Source of the DNA: Bact-19 sp038319215
GTDB taxonomy: Bacteria; Bacteroidota; Bacteroidia; Bacteroidales; ML635J-15
Reading direction: 5' to 3'
Length of the DNA stretch: 15,568 nucleotides
Assembly (NCBI GenBank): GCA_038319215.1
Contig: JBBQCZ010000093.1
Coordinates: 1-15,568 of the forward strand
The position numbers and the translations under genes are program-made. A model generated the notes under the pieces. It saw nothing but the letters and a program-made list of their open reading frames with translations. It did not search any database and was not told where the DNA came from. Shown in pieces: positions 7,790 to 15,495 of the stretch (positions are counted from its first letter, which is position 1; every line of letters starts with the position of its first letter).

Positions 7790-8803
7790 ATGAGTGGAGA
7801 AGCGCATAGAAGTATAGATGTTGACGTATTTAAGGAGATTTTGGAGAATGAGTTTTTTACTGGTGACAGGAATGGAAACGCTATACCGGACCTCTTGGAT
7901 CTGGTAAAGAAAACAAACACAATTGAAAAAAGAATACCTGGTATTGATCTCGATATAAAAAAGGAATTAGCAAAAATTAAATTCAAGCAATACGGTTTTA
8001 AAAATAAAACTGATTTTGCTTTTGAGTGCAAACAAGATGTTTTCGAAAATGAAACGATAATATCTTTGGTCCCTCAGAAAGTTTATGAATTAGAGGATAC
8101 TGTAAAGAGTTTGCCGGTTCCATATTGTGAAAAAGGCAGGAAGCTTTTAATGCTTTTGTCAGATACTTATGAGAGACTCAAGATTAAATCAAAAAATATA
8201 CTGCAGAACACTACAAGCGATGATCAAATTACACATTACGCAAAAAAGAATATTCAGATAGCACTTCGTAATTGTTACGATGCAAGAATGTTACTTGTTA
8301 AAATACAGAAAACAAAAAACAGGGATGCAATCTTTCTGGTTTTCATGGCAAATGTGTTTATGATAAATGTAGTGGCATATTTAACGAAAATGTTTAGCTC
8401 CTATTATTCAGATGCTAAAAACGATAAAGGCAGACAAAAAGTAGAATTATATGATGTAATGGATCTTAATGTTATCATGGAGCCAGAAGCAGAATATAAA
8501 GTTAAACAAAAAATAAAGGATGCGGAAGATGACATAGATTTTCCAAAAATCGTATGGAATAAACAGACAAATCAATTATTAACTGCGATATATGATATAT
8601 ACCATTTGAAGGATGAAGAAAACAATCCTTTATTAGGAATAGACATGAAAAATCTTCAGGATTTAGTTCAAAAGATATTTTTGGATAAAAATAGAAAAAC
8701 ACTTAATAGATTGACGATAAAAACATGTTTGAGTGAGAGCCGAGAAGACAAAAGATCACAAGGAAACAAAAGAATTGACGTTAAGAAGTATTTTGAGCCC
8801 TAA
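7790..8803 (+). CDS. Uncharacterised 337-aa protein, weakly RteC-like at the C-terminus
   Basis: I do not firmly recognise this protein. The C-terminal part, from VWNKQTNQLLTAIYDIY (255-271) through LDKNRKTLNRLTIKTCL (298-314), has the W-x(5)-L-x(3)-IY pattern, then an F..-RK...-L pattern. This recalls the C-terminal region of RteC-type regulators of Bacteroidota conjugative elements; the likeness is weak. Residues 180-199 (IFLVFMANVFMINVVAYLTK) are hydrophobic and could be a buried helix or a membrane segment. The start is supported by AGGAG 9 nt upstream (7779-7783). A terminator hairpin follows 33 nt after the stop, so it ends its own transcript. Its position before a HTH/VirE module suggests a mobile-element protein, perhaps a regulator. 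Confidence 0.72.
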   Translation: MSGEAHRSIDVDVFKEILENEFFTGDRNGNAIPDLLDLVKKTNTIEKRIPGIDLDIKKELAKIKFKQYGFKNKTDFAFECKQDVFENETIISLVPQKVYELEDTVKSLPVPYCEKGRKLLMLLSDTYERLKIKSKNILQNTTSDDQITHYAKKNIQIALRNCYDARMLLVKIQKTKNRDAIFLVFMANVFMINVVAYLTKMFSSYYSDAKNDKGRQKVELYDVMDLNVIMEPEAEYKVKQKIKDAEDDIDFPKIVWNKQTNQLLTAIYDIYHLKDEENNPLLGIDMKNLQDLVQKIFLDKNRKTLNRLTIKTCLSESREDKRSQGNKRIDVKKYFEP

Positions 8804-8835
8804 AATCGACAAAAAAAGTCTTCCGAAAATAAGAT

Positions 8836-8864
8836 AAAAGTCTTCGATTATGCGAAGACTTTTT
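8836..8864 (+). terminator. Terminator after the 337-aa gene
   Basis: Perfect 11-bp stem AAAAGTCTTCG (8836-8846) / CGAAGACTTTT (8853-8863), loop ATTATG, with the T run built into the 3' arm. It starts 33 nt after the stop at 8803. The A-rich left arm would allow it to work in both directions. Confidence 0.6.
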
Positions 8865-8950
8865 CATTTTATGCGAAGTCTTTTTGGTTTTAGCGAAGAC
8901 TTTTTTTTGTGAAAAAAGTTAATTCGCTTTGTATGAACAACTTAAAAAAT

Positions 8951-8984
8951 AAAAAGTCTTCTGGCACTTCAGAAGACTTTTTTT
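8951..8984. terminator. Second, bidirectional terminator-like hairpin
   Basis: Perfect 13-bp stem AAAAAGTCTTCTG (8951-8963) / CAGAAGACTTTTT (8970-8982), loop GCACTT, followed by TT. It uses the same octamer pair as the hairpin 100 nt upstream. No gene ends just before it, so a role as a cruciform or binding site is as likely as termination. Confidence 0.5.
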
Positions 8985-9090
8985 GTGCCATTTTGATTAA
9001 CTAATTGAATAACAGCGAATTAAAAAATAATTAAAAAAAGACTTCGCAGAAGACTATTTAGACTTTTCTGATATTATACTATTGCAAAAG

Positions 9091-9110
9091 GTTTTTGTTG
9101 CAACAAAAAC
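9091..9110. promoter_or_regulatory. 20-nt perfect palindrome, likely operator
   Basis: GTTTTTGTTGCAACAAAAAC is perfectly self-complementary with no loop, as expected for a site bound by a dimeric regulator. It lies 64 nt before the HTH gene start. Just upstream, TACTATTG (9077-9084) is a one-mismatch -7 element, so the palindrome would sit at about the transcript start. A second, imperfect dyad, CAGTAT/ATACTG with loop TGGCC, is at 9124-9140. The HTH protein at 9174 is a natural candidate binder. Confidence 0.6.
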
Positions 9111-9173
9111 AATTCGCCCGAAACAGTATTGGCCATACTGGGGCTATTGTTAAATTTTTTAAACCTTTTTAAA

Positions 9174-9464
9174 ATGAATGTAATAACAATTGAATCGGAT
9201 GCTTTCAGACAAATTATTGACAAGCTACAAGGACTTGAGGACAAGTTCATAAAAATGAAAATGGAAGCGGACACTCCTTTGAGTGAACGTTGGCTGGACA
9301 ACCAGGATGTAATGTTGCTGTTAAAAATTAGTAAAAGAACTCTTCAAACTTATCGTGACGAAAGAAAAGTGCCTTTCTCACAGGTTGGGAATAAGCTGTA
9401 TTACAAAGCAACGGATATTGAGAAATTCCTCAAAAAGAATTACAATAAAATCAATAATTTTTAA
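9174..9464 (+). CDS. HTH_17 / excisionase-like DNA-binding protein
   Basis: The 96-aa protein matches the small Bacteroidota mobile-element helix-turn-helix family. It has a MNVITIESDAF start, then WLDNQDVMLLLKISKRTLQTYRD (from residue 40) as the winged helix-turn-helix, then KVPFSQVGNKLYYKATDIE with the typical wing. Members act as excisionases or as regulators of excision and transfer genes. An in-frame upstream ATG at 9129 would add 15 hydrophobic residues outside the family pattern and would run through the 9124-9140 dyad, so 9174 is preferred. It sits 11 nt before the VirE-type gene and is very likely co-transcribed with it. Confidence 0.88.
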   Translation: MNVITIESDAFRQIIDKLQGLEDKFIKMKMEADTPLSERWLDNQDVMLLLKISKRTLQTYRDERKVPFSQVGNKLYYKATDIEKFLKKNYNKINNF

Positions 9465-9475
9465 AAGTACCTGAC

Positions 9476-11506
9476 ATGAAAGAAATAAGCATTTACGAAC
9501 ACTTTAATAAAGTGATAGACAATAAGTCATTAGATGAAATATTGGACCAGGTACGAAAAGGGAAATACAAAGACCAGGTTGAAAAGCTCAGAGCTTTACT
9601 AAACAAAGGACTTGAAAAGGAATACACTACAAGTAAAAAATCTCTACCAGCTTTTACTCCTTCCGGCAAATTCAACGGTGGTAGGAAATTGGAGTTTCTT
9701 CAGGAATACTCAAGAATACTAATACTCGATATTGATAAAATTGAAGACTTAAAAAGCATTAAAGCAAAAGCAAAGAAATGTATTTATACACTTGCATGTT
9801 TTGAAAGTCCAAGTGGCAAAGGCATAAAAATACTTGTACGAACCGACAACAGTGTAACAAAACATCGCGAAGCTTTTCTACGAGCACAATCATATTACGA
9901 AAAAGTATTGGGTGTGCAAATAGATCCATCTGGCAAAGATGTTACTAGATTGTGTTTTGTCTCTTACGATCCTGATTTGTATTTCAATAAATTATCTGAG
10001 ATATTCAAGATTGAAGCTGAGAAAAACATGAAGAGTGATATTGTTAAACTAATAGAGCAATTGGATGGCAGAAGATTGGATATTTCAAGCAATTATGATG
10101 ACTGGATTAAAATCGGCTTTGCCCTGGAGTCAGAGTTCGGAGAATCTGGAAGAAATTATTTCCATGAAATAAGTAAATACAATAGTGATTACAATCCGGA
10201 AACTTGTAACGAACAATACAATAAGTGCCTGAAAAACAACAGCAGCGGAATAACAATCAAAACGCTTTACCATATTGCAAAACAGCATGGTGTTGTAATT
10301 CATTCATTAAATCAAAATGCAAATTCAGATGTTCCAAAATCAGATGACACGAGTGCACCAAAGGAAAAAGTAACTTCAAATAAATTTATTATAACAGAGA
10401 AGTATCTAAGCAAGTATTTTGATTTGAGGTATAATGTTGTTAGTAATAAATTTGAGTACAAGAAAAAGGATGATGAAGATTGGGGCGAAATGAACGAAAA
10501 TAATATGTTCATTAAATTACAAAAGGACAATATAAATATAAGTCTTAATCATTTGATAGCATTGCTAAAATCTGACTTTGTTCAGAAATACCATGTTTTT
10601 AGAGAGTATTTCGAAAGCCTGCCAGAATGGGATGGAATGACAGATTACATTTTAAAATTGTCGTCATTTTTAATTACACACGATAGAGAAAGACTTGATA
10701 AGCATTTTAAGAAATGGATGGTAAGAGCTGTTAAGACTGCAATAGATGATCAGTATTTTAACAAGCAAGCATTTGTTTTGGTAAGCATGAAGCAGAACAG
10801 TGGGAAATCGACTTTTTGCCGTTTTCTTTGCCCTCCAATTTTGGGTGATTATATTGCTGAAAGTATTGCCACCGACAAAGATAGTTTGATTGCAATTACC
10901 GAGAACTTTCTCATCAATCTTGACGAACTTTCACAAGCTGACAAGTCTGAAATAAATACTTTTAAATCATTGTTCTCCAAGGATAAAGTAAAAGCCAGGC
11001 TGACTTATGACAAAAGGCCGACAGTGCATTCACGTAGAGCAAGTTTCTTGGGTTCCACCGACAGATGGGAATTCCTAACAGATGAGAATGGATCTGTAAG
11101 GTGGCTTTGTTTTGAGGTTGAAAGCATTGATTGGAAATATTCTTCAGAAGTTGACATCAATAAAGTTTGGTCACAAGCCTATCACCTACTTAATAGAGTA
11201 AAGTTTGATTTTGAACTTTCAGCCGAAGAAATAAAGGAAAATGATTGGGTTAACAAAAGGTTCCAGGTATCTAGTCCAGAACGTGATCTATTGATGAAGT
11301 TTTTCAAGCCTGCAGATGAACAGACTGGAGAGTTTAGAACAGCAACCGATTTATTAGAATTCATTAGTCAAAGAACATCAATAAATTTAAATCCTGTTAA
11401 AATCGGAAAGGAATTGAGGTTTTTAGGTTTTGAGAGAATCTCTAAGCGGATTACTGATAGTGTTCCAGTTTATGGGTATTATGTTGAAGACTTGGCAAAT
11501 AGATAA
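9476..11506 (+). CDS. VirE-family primase-ATPase of a mobile element
   Basis: The 676-aa protein combines three parts. Residues about 45-180 match the BT4734-like (VirE N-terminal) primase-related domain: ILDIDK (83-88) gives a D-x-D pair, SPSGKGIKIL (111-120) the SGKG block, and DPSGKDVTRLCFVSYDP (150-166) the third motif. Residues about 187-270 (DDWIKIGFALESE at 208) look like PriCT-2. Residues about 370-600 are a VirE/D5-type P-loop ATPase, with Walker A MKQNSGKST (438-446) and Walker B FLINLDELS (478-486). Such proteins prime and drive replication of integrative and mobilisable elements in Bacteroidota. The gene follows the HTH gene by 11 nt and ends in a strong terminator. A relaxase often follows this gene in intact elements; none is seen here. 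Confidence 0.9.
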   Translation: MKEISIYEHFNKVIDNKSLDEILDQVRKGKYKDQVEKLRALLNKGLEKEYTTSKKSLPAFTPSGKFNGGRKLEFLQEYSRILILDIDKIEDLKSIKAKAKKCIYTLACFESPSGKGIKILVRTDNSVTKHREAFLRAQSYYEKVLGVQIDPSGKDVTRLCFVSYDPDLYFNKLSEIFKIEAEKNMKSDIVKLIEQLDGRRLDISSNYDDWIKIGFALESEFGESGRNYFHEISKYNSDYNPETCNEQYNKCLKNNSSGITIKTLYHIAKQHGVVIHSLNQNANSDVPKSDDTSAPKEKVTSNKFIITEKYLSKYFDLRYNVVSNKFEYKKKDDEDWGEMNENNMFIKLQKDNINISLNHLIALLKSDFVQKYHVFREYFESLPEWDGMTDYILKLSSFLITHDRERLDKHFKKWMVRAVKTAIDDQYFNKQAFVLVSMKQNSGKSTFCRFLCPPILGDYIAESIATDKDSLIAITENFLINLDELSQADKSEINTFKSLFSKDKVKARLTYDKRPTVHSRRASFLGSTDRWEFLTDENGSVRWLCFEVESIDWKYSSEVDINKVWSQAYHLLNRVKFDFELSAEEIKENDWVNKRFQVSSPERDLLMKFFKPADEQTGEFRTATDLLEFISQRTSINLNPVKIGKELRFLGFERISKRITDSVPVYGYYVEDLANR

Positions 11507-11523
11507 AGCCAATTCGAATTTTG

Positions 11524-11567
11524 AAAAGCCTGTTACAAACTAGATTTGTAGCAGGCTTTTTCTTTTT
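11524..11567 (+). terminator. Strong intrinsic terminator after the VirE-family gene
   Basis: A 16-bp stem (one G-U pair) runs from AAAAGCCTGTTACAAA (11524-11539) to TTTGTAGCAGGCTTTT (11545-11560), loop CTAGA, followed by TCTTTTT. It begins 17 nt after the stop codon. The A run on the left side could also stop leftward transcription. Confidence 0.9.
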
Positions 11568-11647
11568 AAAACGTGTAAAAATCTTTCAGACCTCTGTCAT
11601 TTGAAAAAAAAGCAAAAAACAAAAAAAAATACCAAAAAATGCTAAAA

Positions 11648-11854
11648 CCACTTACTACATCACTACAAACTTCTATAAGCATTGAGAATAAAGAATAATA
11701 GAGTAGTAAGCTTATTTTTTTTATTTACTACAAGTTACAACAGAAAGTTAAAACTAGTAAAAATAGTAAGTAGAGTAAGTGGATTTTTGACCTTACGACA
11801 ACACTTACAATGCAGATAATCAACACATTAACAATGCTTGAGTAAGGTAGTAGG
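11648..11854. repeat. AGTAAG / CTTACT repeat cluster
   Basis: Copies of a CTTACTAC-like word occur at 11651 (CTTACTAC), 11703 (GTAGTAAG), 11725 (TTACTAC), 11765 and 11774 (AGTAAG), 11792 (CTTACGAC), 11804 (CTTACA) and 11841 (AGTAAGGTAGTAG). CCACTTACT (11648-11656) and AGTAAGTGG (11774-11782) are an exact 9-bp inverted pair. The position behind a VirE-type gene suggests a replication or transfer origin, but no nick-site consensus is recognised. Confidence 0.55.
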
Positions 11855-11954
11855 CGGATTTTGAAAAAAAAGTTTTTTTACGGAGAAAAAAGAACTATAG
11901 AATTTTACTTGATGATTTTCAAGATGAGCTATTATTTGCCCTTGTTTTGATTTC

Positions 11955-11968
11955 AATTTAGCTAAATT
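11955..11968. promoter_or_regulatory. 14-nt palindrome, possible operator for the RM operon
   Basis: AATTTAGCTAAATT is perfectly self-complementary. It ends 4 nt before a TACATTTG -7 element, so a bound protein would block the promoter. No regulator gene for the RM locus is seen within the window. Confidence 0.4.
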
Positions 11969-11972
11969 TCAT

Positions 11973-11980
11973 TACATTTG
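11973..11980 (+). promoter_or_regulatory. Possible hsdM promoter -7 element
   Basis: TACATTTG matches the Bacteroidota TAnnTTTG exactly. The nearest upstream TTTG is at 11946-11949, 23 nt away, which is slightly long. The implied leader before the hsdM start at 12147 is about 160 nt. Confidence 0.4.
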
Positions 11981-12080
11981 TCACAAGTATGATAAAACAA
12001 TATTTAAATGATGAAAAGCAGGTTTTGTGAGTGAATTAGACAGCTAAGAGAAAAACAAAATTTCTATTTGTGACAAGTAT
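11976..12080 (+). repeat. 15-nt direct repeat pair, 90 nt apart
   Basis: ATTTGTCACAAGTAT (11976-11990) and ATTTGTGACAAGTAT (12066-12080) differ only at one position. Each contains a TTGT-N-ACAA dyad. They may be regulator binding sites upstream of hsdM, or the ends of a small 90-nt duplication or insertion. Confidence 0.55.
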
Positions 12081-12146
12081 CACCATTGATTGAAATGGGA
12101 AAAGATCAGTTGTTAAAACAATTTATAAGAATATTAAGAATAAAAA

Positions 12147-14228
12147 ATGAGCATGAACATATTAAAATACGAAAGTGAAGTTTGGAAAACAGCGGACTTA
12201 CTCATTGGTGCAGGTATCAAGCAAAGTGATTTTCCTAAATATATGATGCCATTTTTCGCACTTTTATTGGTCGAAAGCAGATTGATTAGAGAAGCTGATA
12301 GACTAGAAACTGAGGTTGGCAGAGACAATATTGAAGATTTTATTGAAATCTTTAATTTGGAAGGATTGGGTTACAATGATTATGTAATTCGTGAAAAGAA
12401 AACTCTAAAAAACATTTGCAAGAATGATAAGACTTTTGATGTTGATTTTCATTCCTACTTGAAAGCATTTGATGGAGAAACAAAATATTTACTAGGCGTT
12501 GACAAAGGCACAGAAGAAGAAAAGTTTTTGGATATTTCTGGCATTGCAGGGCAGCTAAAAAAGAAACGCATTTTATTTGACACAGTTAAGGCATGGAGTG
12601 AAATTGATTTAACTCCTTTCAACAACTCAGAAATAACCACGCTTGAAGAACACATCAAACGCAAATGGGCTGACATTAGTGCCGAAACCGCAGGTGAACA
12701 ATACACTCCTGACGATATTATTTCTTTAATCTCTGAAATTATTGCCACTAAAATTGAAGACAATGGAAAGTTCTTAACCATTTATGACCCAACCTGTGGC
12801 GGTGGTAATTTGCTTTTTGGTGTGGAAGACAAAATACAAGAAATCTACCCTAACCGACCTACTGCCACTTACGGACAAGAATGGAACGGCACTTTATTCG
12901 CCTTAGCAAAAATTGAAAGTAGATTTAGAAAAGATACTGCCATTGAATACGGAAACACACTTACCGACATTGGCAAATTTTGGGATAAAACCTTTAATAT
13001 AGTTGTAGCCAATCCGCCTTATGGCGTGGACTGGAAAGGATACGAAAAAGACATCAAGAACGACACTACCAAAAGGTTTGTGGCTCTGCCTTCTATATCT
13101 GACGGACAATTTTTATTTACCCAACACATCTTGCACAAATTGGCTGACGATGGAATGAGCATTGTGGTTCATAATGGTTCTACATTGTTTAGTGGCGATG
13201 CAGGAAGTGGCGAAAGCAATATCCGCAAACACTTTTTCGAAAAAGACTGGGTAGAAGCCATTGTGCAAATGCCAACAGATGAGTTTTTTAATACAGGCAT
13301 CTACACTTACCTATGGATATTTAATAAAAATAAACCTGCCGAAAGAGAAAACAAATTAATTCTCATTAATGCAAGTGAGTTAAATATCCCATTAAAGAAA
13401 AGCAAGGGAAAGAAGCGTAAAGAAATGGACTTGCCAAACCGCACTAAAATTGTGCAAGCTCTTACGGATTTTCAAGACAATGATTTTGCAAAAGTGTTTA
13501 ATAAATGGAATTTCTATTTCAATAAACAAAGCATAATGCTTACCAACATTGACGAAAACGGCAAATCCATTGAAATGGGTGCAAAAACAAGTAAAGACGG
13601 AGACGGTAAAGAAGAAAAATCTATCAAGCTCACTCCAACAAAAATTACACAGACTAATTCGGACACTGAGTCAGTCGAATTGACTGAATTTGATATTACC
13701 ACTTTTGATAAAACCAAATACAGCAGTTTAGAAAATTACTTTGAAACGGGCATAAAGCCGCTATTGGCAGAGCTTGACTACAAAGAGAAAAACCTGACTG
13801 TATTTACAAAAGTTGCCAGCTACCAGTACGATGCTGACAAAGACACCATATTTGAACAAACTAAAAAAGGAAAAACCGAATTGGGTTGCGGTAAAATTGT
13901 GATTAAAGCCAGTTTAAAAAAGGACAGCAAAACCAAGCAAGCAAAGGGAATAAGCATTACAGCCGAACTCACCAAAGATTTACAAAAGGATTATGAGATA
14001 ATACCATACAGCCCCAATGAAGCAACGAACAAAAAAAACATTGCTGATTTTATGGCTAAGTATGTTACCAAACCATTTGAGTACATAGACAATGTAATTG
14101 GTGTTGAAATTAACTTTAATAAAGTTTTTTACAAGCCGGTGAAATTGGAAGAATTATCAACGCTTACTTCACATTTAGATAATCTGGAAAAGGAATTGAA
14201 GAAACTTGAAAATGATTTAGCTTTATGA
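12147..14228 (+). CDS. hsdM: Type I restriction-modification DNA methyltransferase subunit
   Basis: The 693-aa protein is an N6-adenine methyltransferase. It has an HsdM-type N-terminal helical domain, the GEQYTPDDI block (183-191), AdoMet motif I DPTCGGG (214-220) and catalytic NPPY (289-292). With HsdS it would methylate the recognition site, and with HsdR restrict unmodified DNA. It is longer than the usual 480-530 residues. The extra length is in a lysine- and acid-rich part at about 455-640, and residues 668-692 form a probable coiled coil that may contact HsdS. Start: ATG 12147; ATG 12153 is equally possible. The stop overlaps hsdS by 4 nt. Base composition looks less A+T rich than in the polymerase-like and RT genes. 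Confidence 0.93.
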   Translation: MSMNILKYESEVWKTADLLIGAGIKQSDFPKYMMPFFALLLVESRLIREADRLETEVGRDNIEDFIEIFNLEGLGYNDYVIREKKTLKNICKNDKTFDVDFHSYLKAFDGETKYLLGVDKGTEEEKFLDISGIAGQLKKKRILFDTVKAWSEIDLTPFNNSEITTLEEHIKRKWADISAETAGEQYTPDDIISLISEIIATKIEDNGKFLTIYDPTCGGGNLLFGVEDKIQEIYPNRPTATYGQEWNGTLFALAKIESRFRKDTAIEYGNTLTDIGKFWDKTFNIVVANPPYGVDWKGYEKDIKNDTTKRFVALPSISDGQFLFTQHILHKLADDGMSIVVHNGSTLFSGDAGSGESNIRKHFFEKDWVEAIVQMPTDEFFNTGIYTYLWIFNKNKPAERENKLILINASELNIPLKKSKGKKRKEMDLPNRTKIVQALTDFQDNDFAKVFNKWNFYFNKQSIMLTNIDENGKSIEMGAKTSKDGDGKEEKSIKLTPTKITQTNSDTESVELTEFDITTFDKTKYSSLENYFETGIKPLLAELDYKEKNLTVFTKVASYQYDADKDTIFEQTKKGKTELGCGKIVIKASLKKDSKTKQAKGISITAELTKDLQKDYEIIPYSPNEATNKKNIADFMAKYVTKPFEYIDNVIGVEINFNKVFYKPVKLEELSTLTSHLDNLEKELKKLENDLAL

Positions 14229-15493
14229 TGAAGTATGAAAAATATAAGCCAAGTGAAATTGATTGGATTGGAAATATTCCAAACCATTGGACTATTCAAC
14301 GTATAAAGGATGTAATAGTAAAAATAGGAAGTGGTGTAACACCTAAAGGGGGTAGTGAAGTTTATGTTAGTGAAGGCATTCCACTTTTAAGAAGTCAGAA
14401 TGTTTATGACGATGGATTAAGAATAGACGATGTTTCATTTATTGATGAAACAACTCACGGTAAAATGAAAAGCTCTCAATTAAAGCCAAATGATATTTTG
14501 ATAAACATTACGGGGGCATCAATAGGAAGAACTTGCGTTATTCCCTATTCAATGCCAAGAGCTAATATAAATCAACATATTATTTTTCTAAGGGTAAAGC
14601 AAAAGTTAGTGCCTTATGTTTCTAATTATTTTAAAACAAATTCAGTAAAAGAATACATCAACTTAATTCAGGCAGGAACTTCAAAAGAAGCCTTAAATAT
14701 GGGGCAGACTTTGAATGTTCCAATTATTCTACCACCCATCTCAGAACAAACCGCCATTGCCCAATACCTTGACACCAAAACCCAAGCCATTGACAAAAAA
14801 ATAAACCTGCTTACAAAAAAGGCAGAAACTTACAAAAAACTACGCAAAAGCATTATCAACGATGCAGTATGCAAGGGTTTGGATAAAGGTGTGAAGTTGA
14901 AGGAAAGTGGAATTTACTATATCAACTCAATTCCTATTCATTGGAAAGTTGAGAGAATTAAAGACCAATTTTACATAGGAAGGGGTAGAGTAATTGGGCA
15001 AGAAGCATTGGTTGAAAATGCAAAATACCCAGTTTATTCATCACAAACAGAAAATAACGGATGTTTGGGATTTATTGAAACATTTGATTTTGACAAAGAT
15101 CTTTTAACTTGGACAACTGATGGTGCAAATGCAGGAACCGTTTTCAGAAGAAGCGGAAAATTTAATTGCACTAATGTTTGTGGCACTTTAATTCCAAAGA
15201 AAAAGAATTTGGACTTAAACTATGTGGTATATGCCTTACAAGAAAGTGCAACTCACAACAAGCGGATAGATACAAATGGTGCAAAAATCATGAATAATGA
15301 AATGGCAGTTATTCATATTGCTTTTCCTCCTGTGGAAGAACAAACCTCCATTGCCAACTATTTAGACGAGAAAACAAAAAAAACTGATGCCATTGTAACC
15401 AACATCGCAAAGCAAATTGATACGTTGAAAGAACTTCGCAAAACGTTGATTAACGATGTAGTTACAGGCAAAATAAAAGTAACGGAGGAGTAA
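14225..15493 (+). CDS. hsdS: Type I restriction-modification specificity subunit
   Basis: The 422-aa protein has the two-fold repeat of HsdS. Each half starts with a target-recognition domain, marked by IPNHWTIQRIKD (18-29) and IPIHWKVERIKD (236-247). Each half ends in a conserved helical spacer: SEQTAIAQYLDTKTQAIDKK (173-192) and EEQTSIANYLDEKTKKTDAI (371-390). These are followed by YKKLRKSIINDAV and LKELRKTLINDVV. Each recognition domain reads half of a bipartite target; the target itself cannot be deduced. Both halves are complete, with no frameshift. The start overlaps the hsdM stop (ATGATG), giving translational coupling. Confidence 0.94.
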   Translation: MMKYEKYKPSEIDWIGNIPNHWTIQRIKDVIVKIGSGVTPKGGSEVYVSEGIPLLRSQNVYDDGLRIDDVSFIDETTHGKMKSSQLKPNDILINITGASIGRTCVIPYSMPRANINQHIIFLRVKQKLVPYVSNYFKTNSVKEYINLIQAGTSKEALNMGQTLNVPIILPPISEQTAIAQYLDTKTQAIDKKINLLTKKAETYKKLRKSIINDAVCKGLDKGVKLKESGIYYINSIPIHWKVERIKDQFYIGRGRVIGQEALVENAKYPVYSSQTENNGCLGFIETFDFDKDLLTWTTDGANAGTVFRRSGKFNCTNVCGTLIPKKKNLDLNYVVYALQESATHNKRIDTNGAKIMNNEMAVIHIAFPPVEEQTSIANYLDEKTKKTDAIVTNIAKQIDTLKELRKTLINDVVTGKIKVTEE

Positions 15494-15495
15494 TT

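Larger units (their letters stand above)
8816..9056. repeat. GAAGACTT octamer cluster, both orientations
   Basis: GAAGACTT occurs exactly at 8854, 8895 and 8972 on the + strand, and as its reverse complement AAGTCTTC at 8816, 8838 and 8954. One-mismatch copies lie at 8875 (GAAGTCTT), 9038 (AAGACTTC) and 9049 (GAAGACTA). Two pairs form perfect hairpins, which also look like terminators. The second hairpin is flanked by a 10-bp inverted repeat, TTAATTCGCT (8919-8928) and AGCGAATTAA (9014-9023). The whole 8804-9173 gap has no gene. Such clustering suggests protein-binding sites (iterons, an origin, or a regulator's operators) in front of the HTH and primase genes. Confidence 0.75.
11568..12146. 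other. Long non-coding stretch between mobile and RM modules
   Basis: No gene is visible in about 580 nt on either strand. The first part is A-rich. 11648-11854 carries the AGTAAG/CTTACT repeat cluster. 11955-12080 carries a palindrome, a -7 element and a 15-nt repeat pair, which fit a control region for hsdM. The junction between the mobile element and the RM locus is probably within this stretch, but I see no clean attachment site. Confidence 0.6.

Noticed and set aside
7530..7793. 87-codon open frame on the + strand
   Set aside because: Begins inside the membrane-anchored gene in another frame, crosses the attC-like sequence and shows no domain; likely chance.
8816..9056. CRISPR-like array
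   Set aside because: Repeats are only 8 nt, in mixed orientation with irregular spacing, and there are no cas genes.
9129..9173. Upstream in-frame start for the HTH gene
   Set aside because: Adds a hydrophobic 15-residue tail not in the family pattern and overlaps the 9124-9140 dyad; the family's usual N-terminus starts at 9174.
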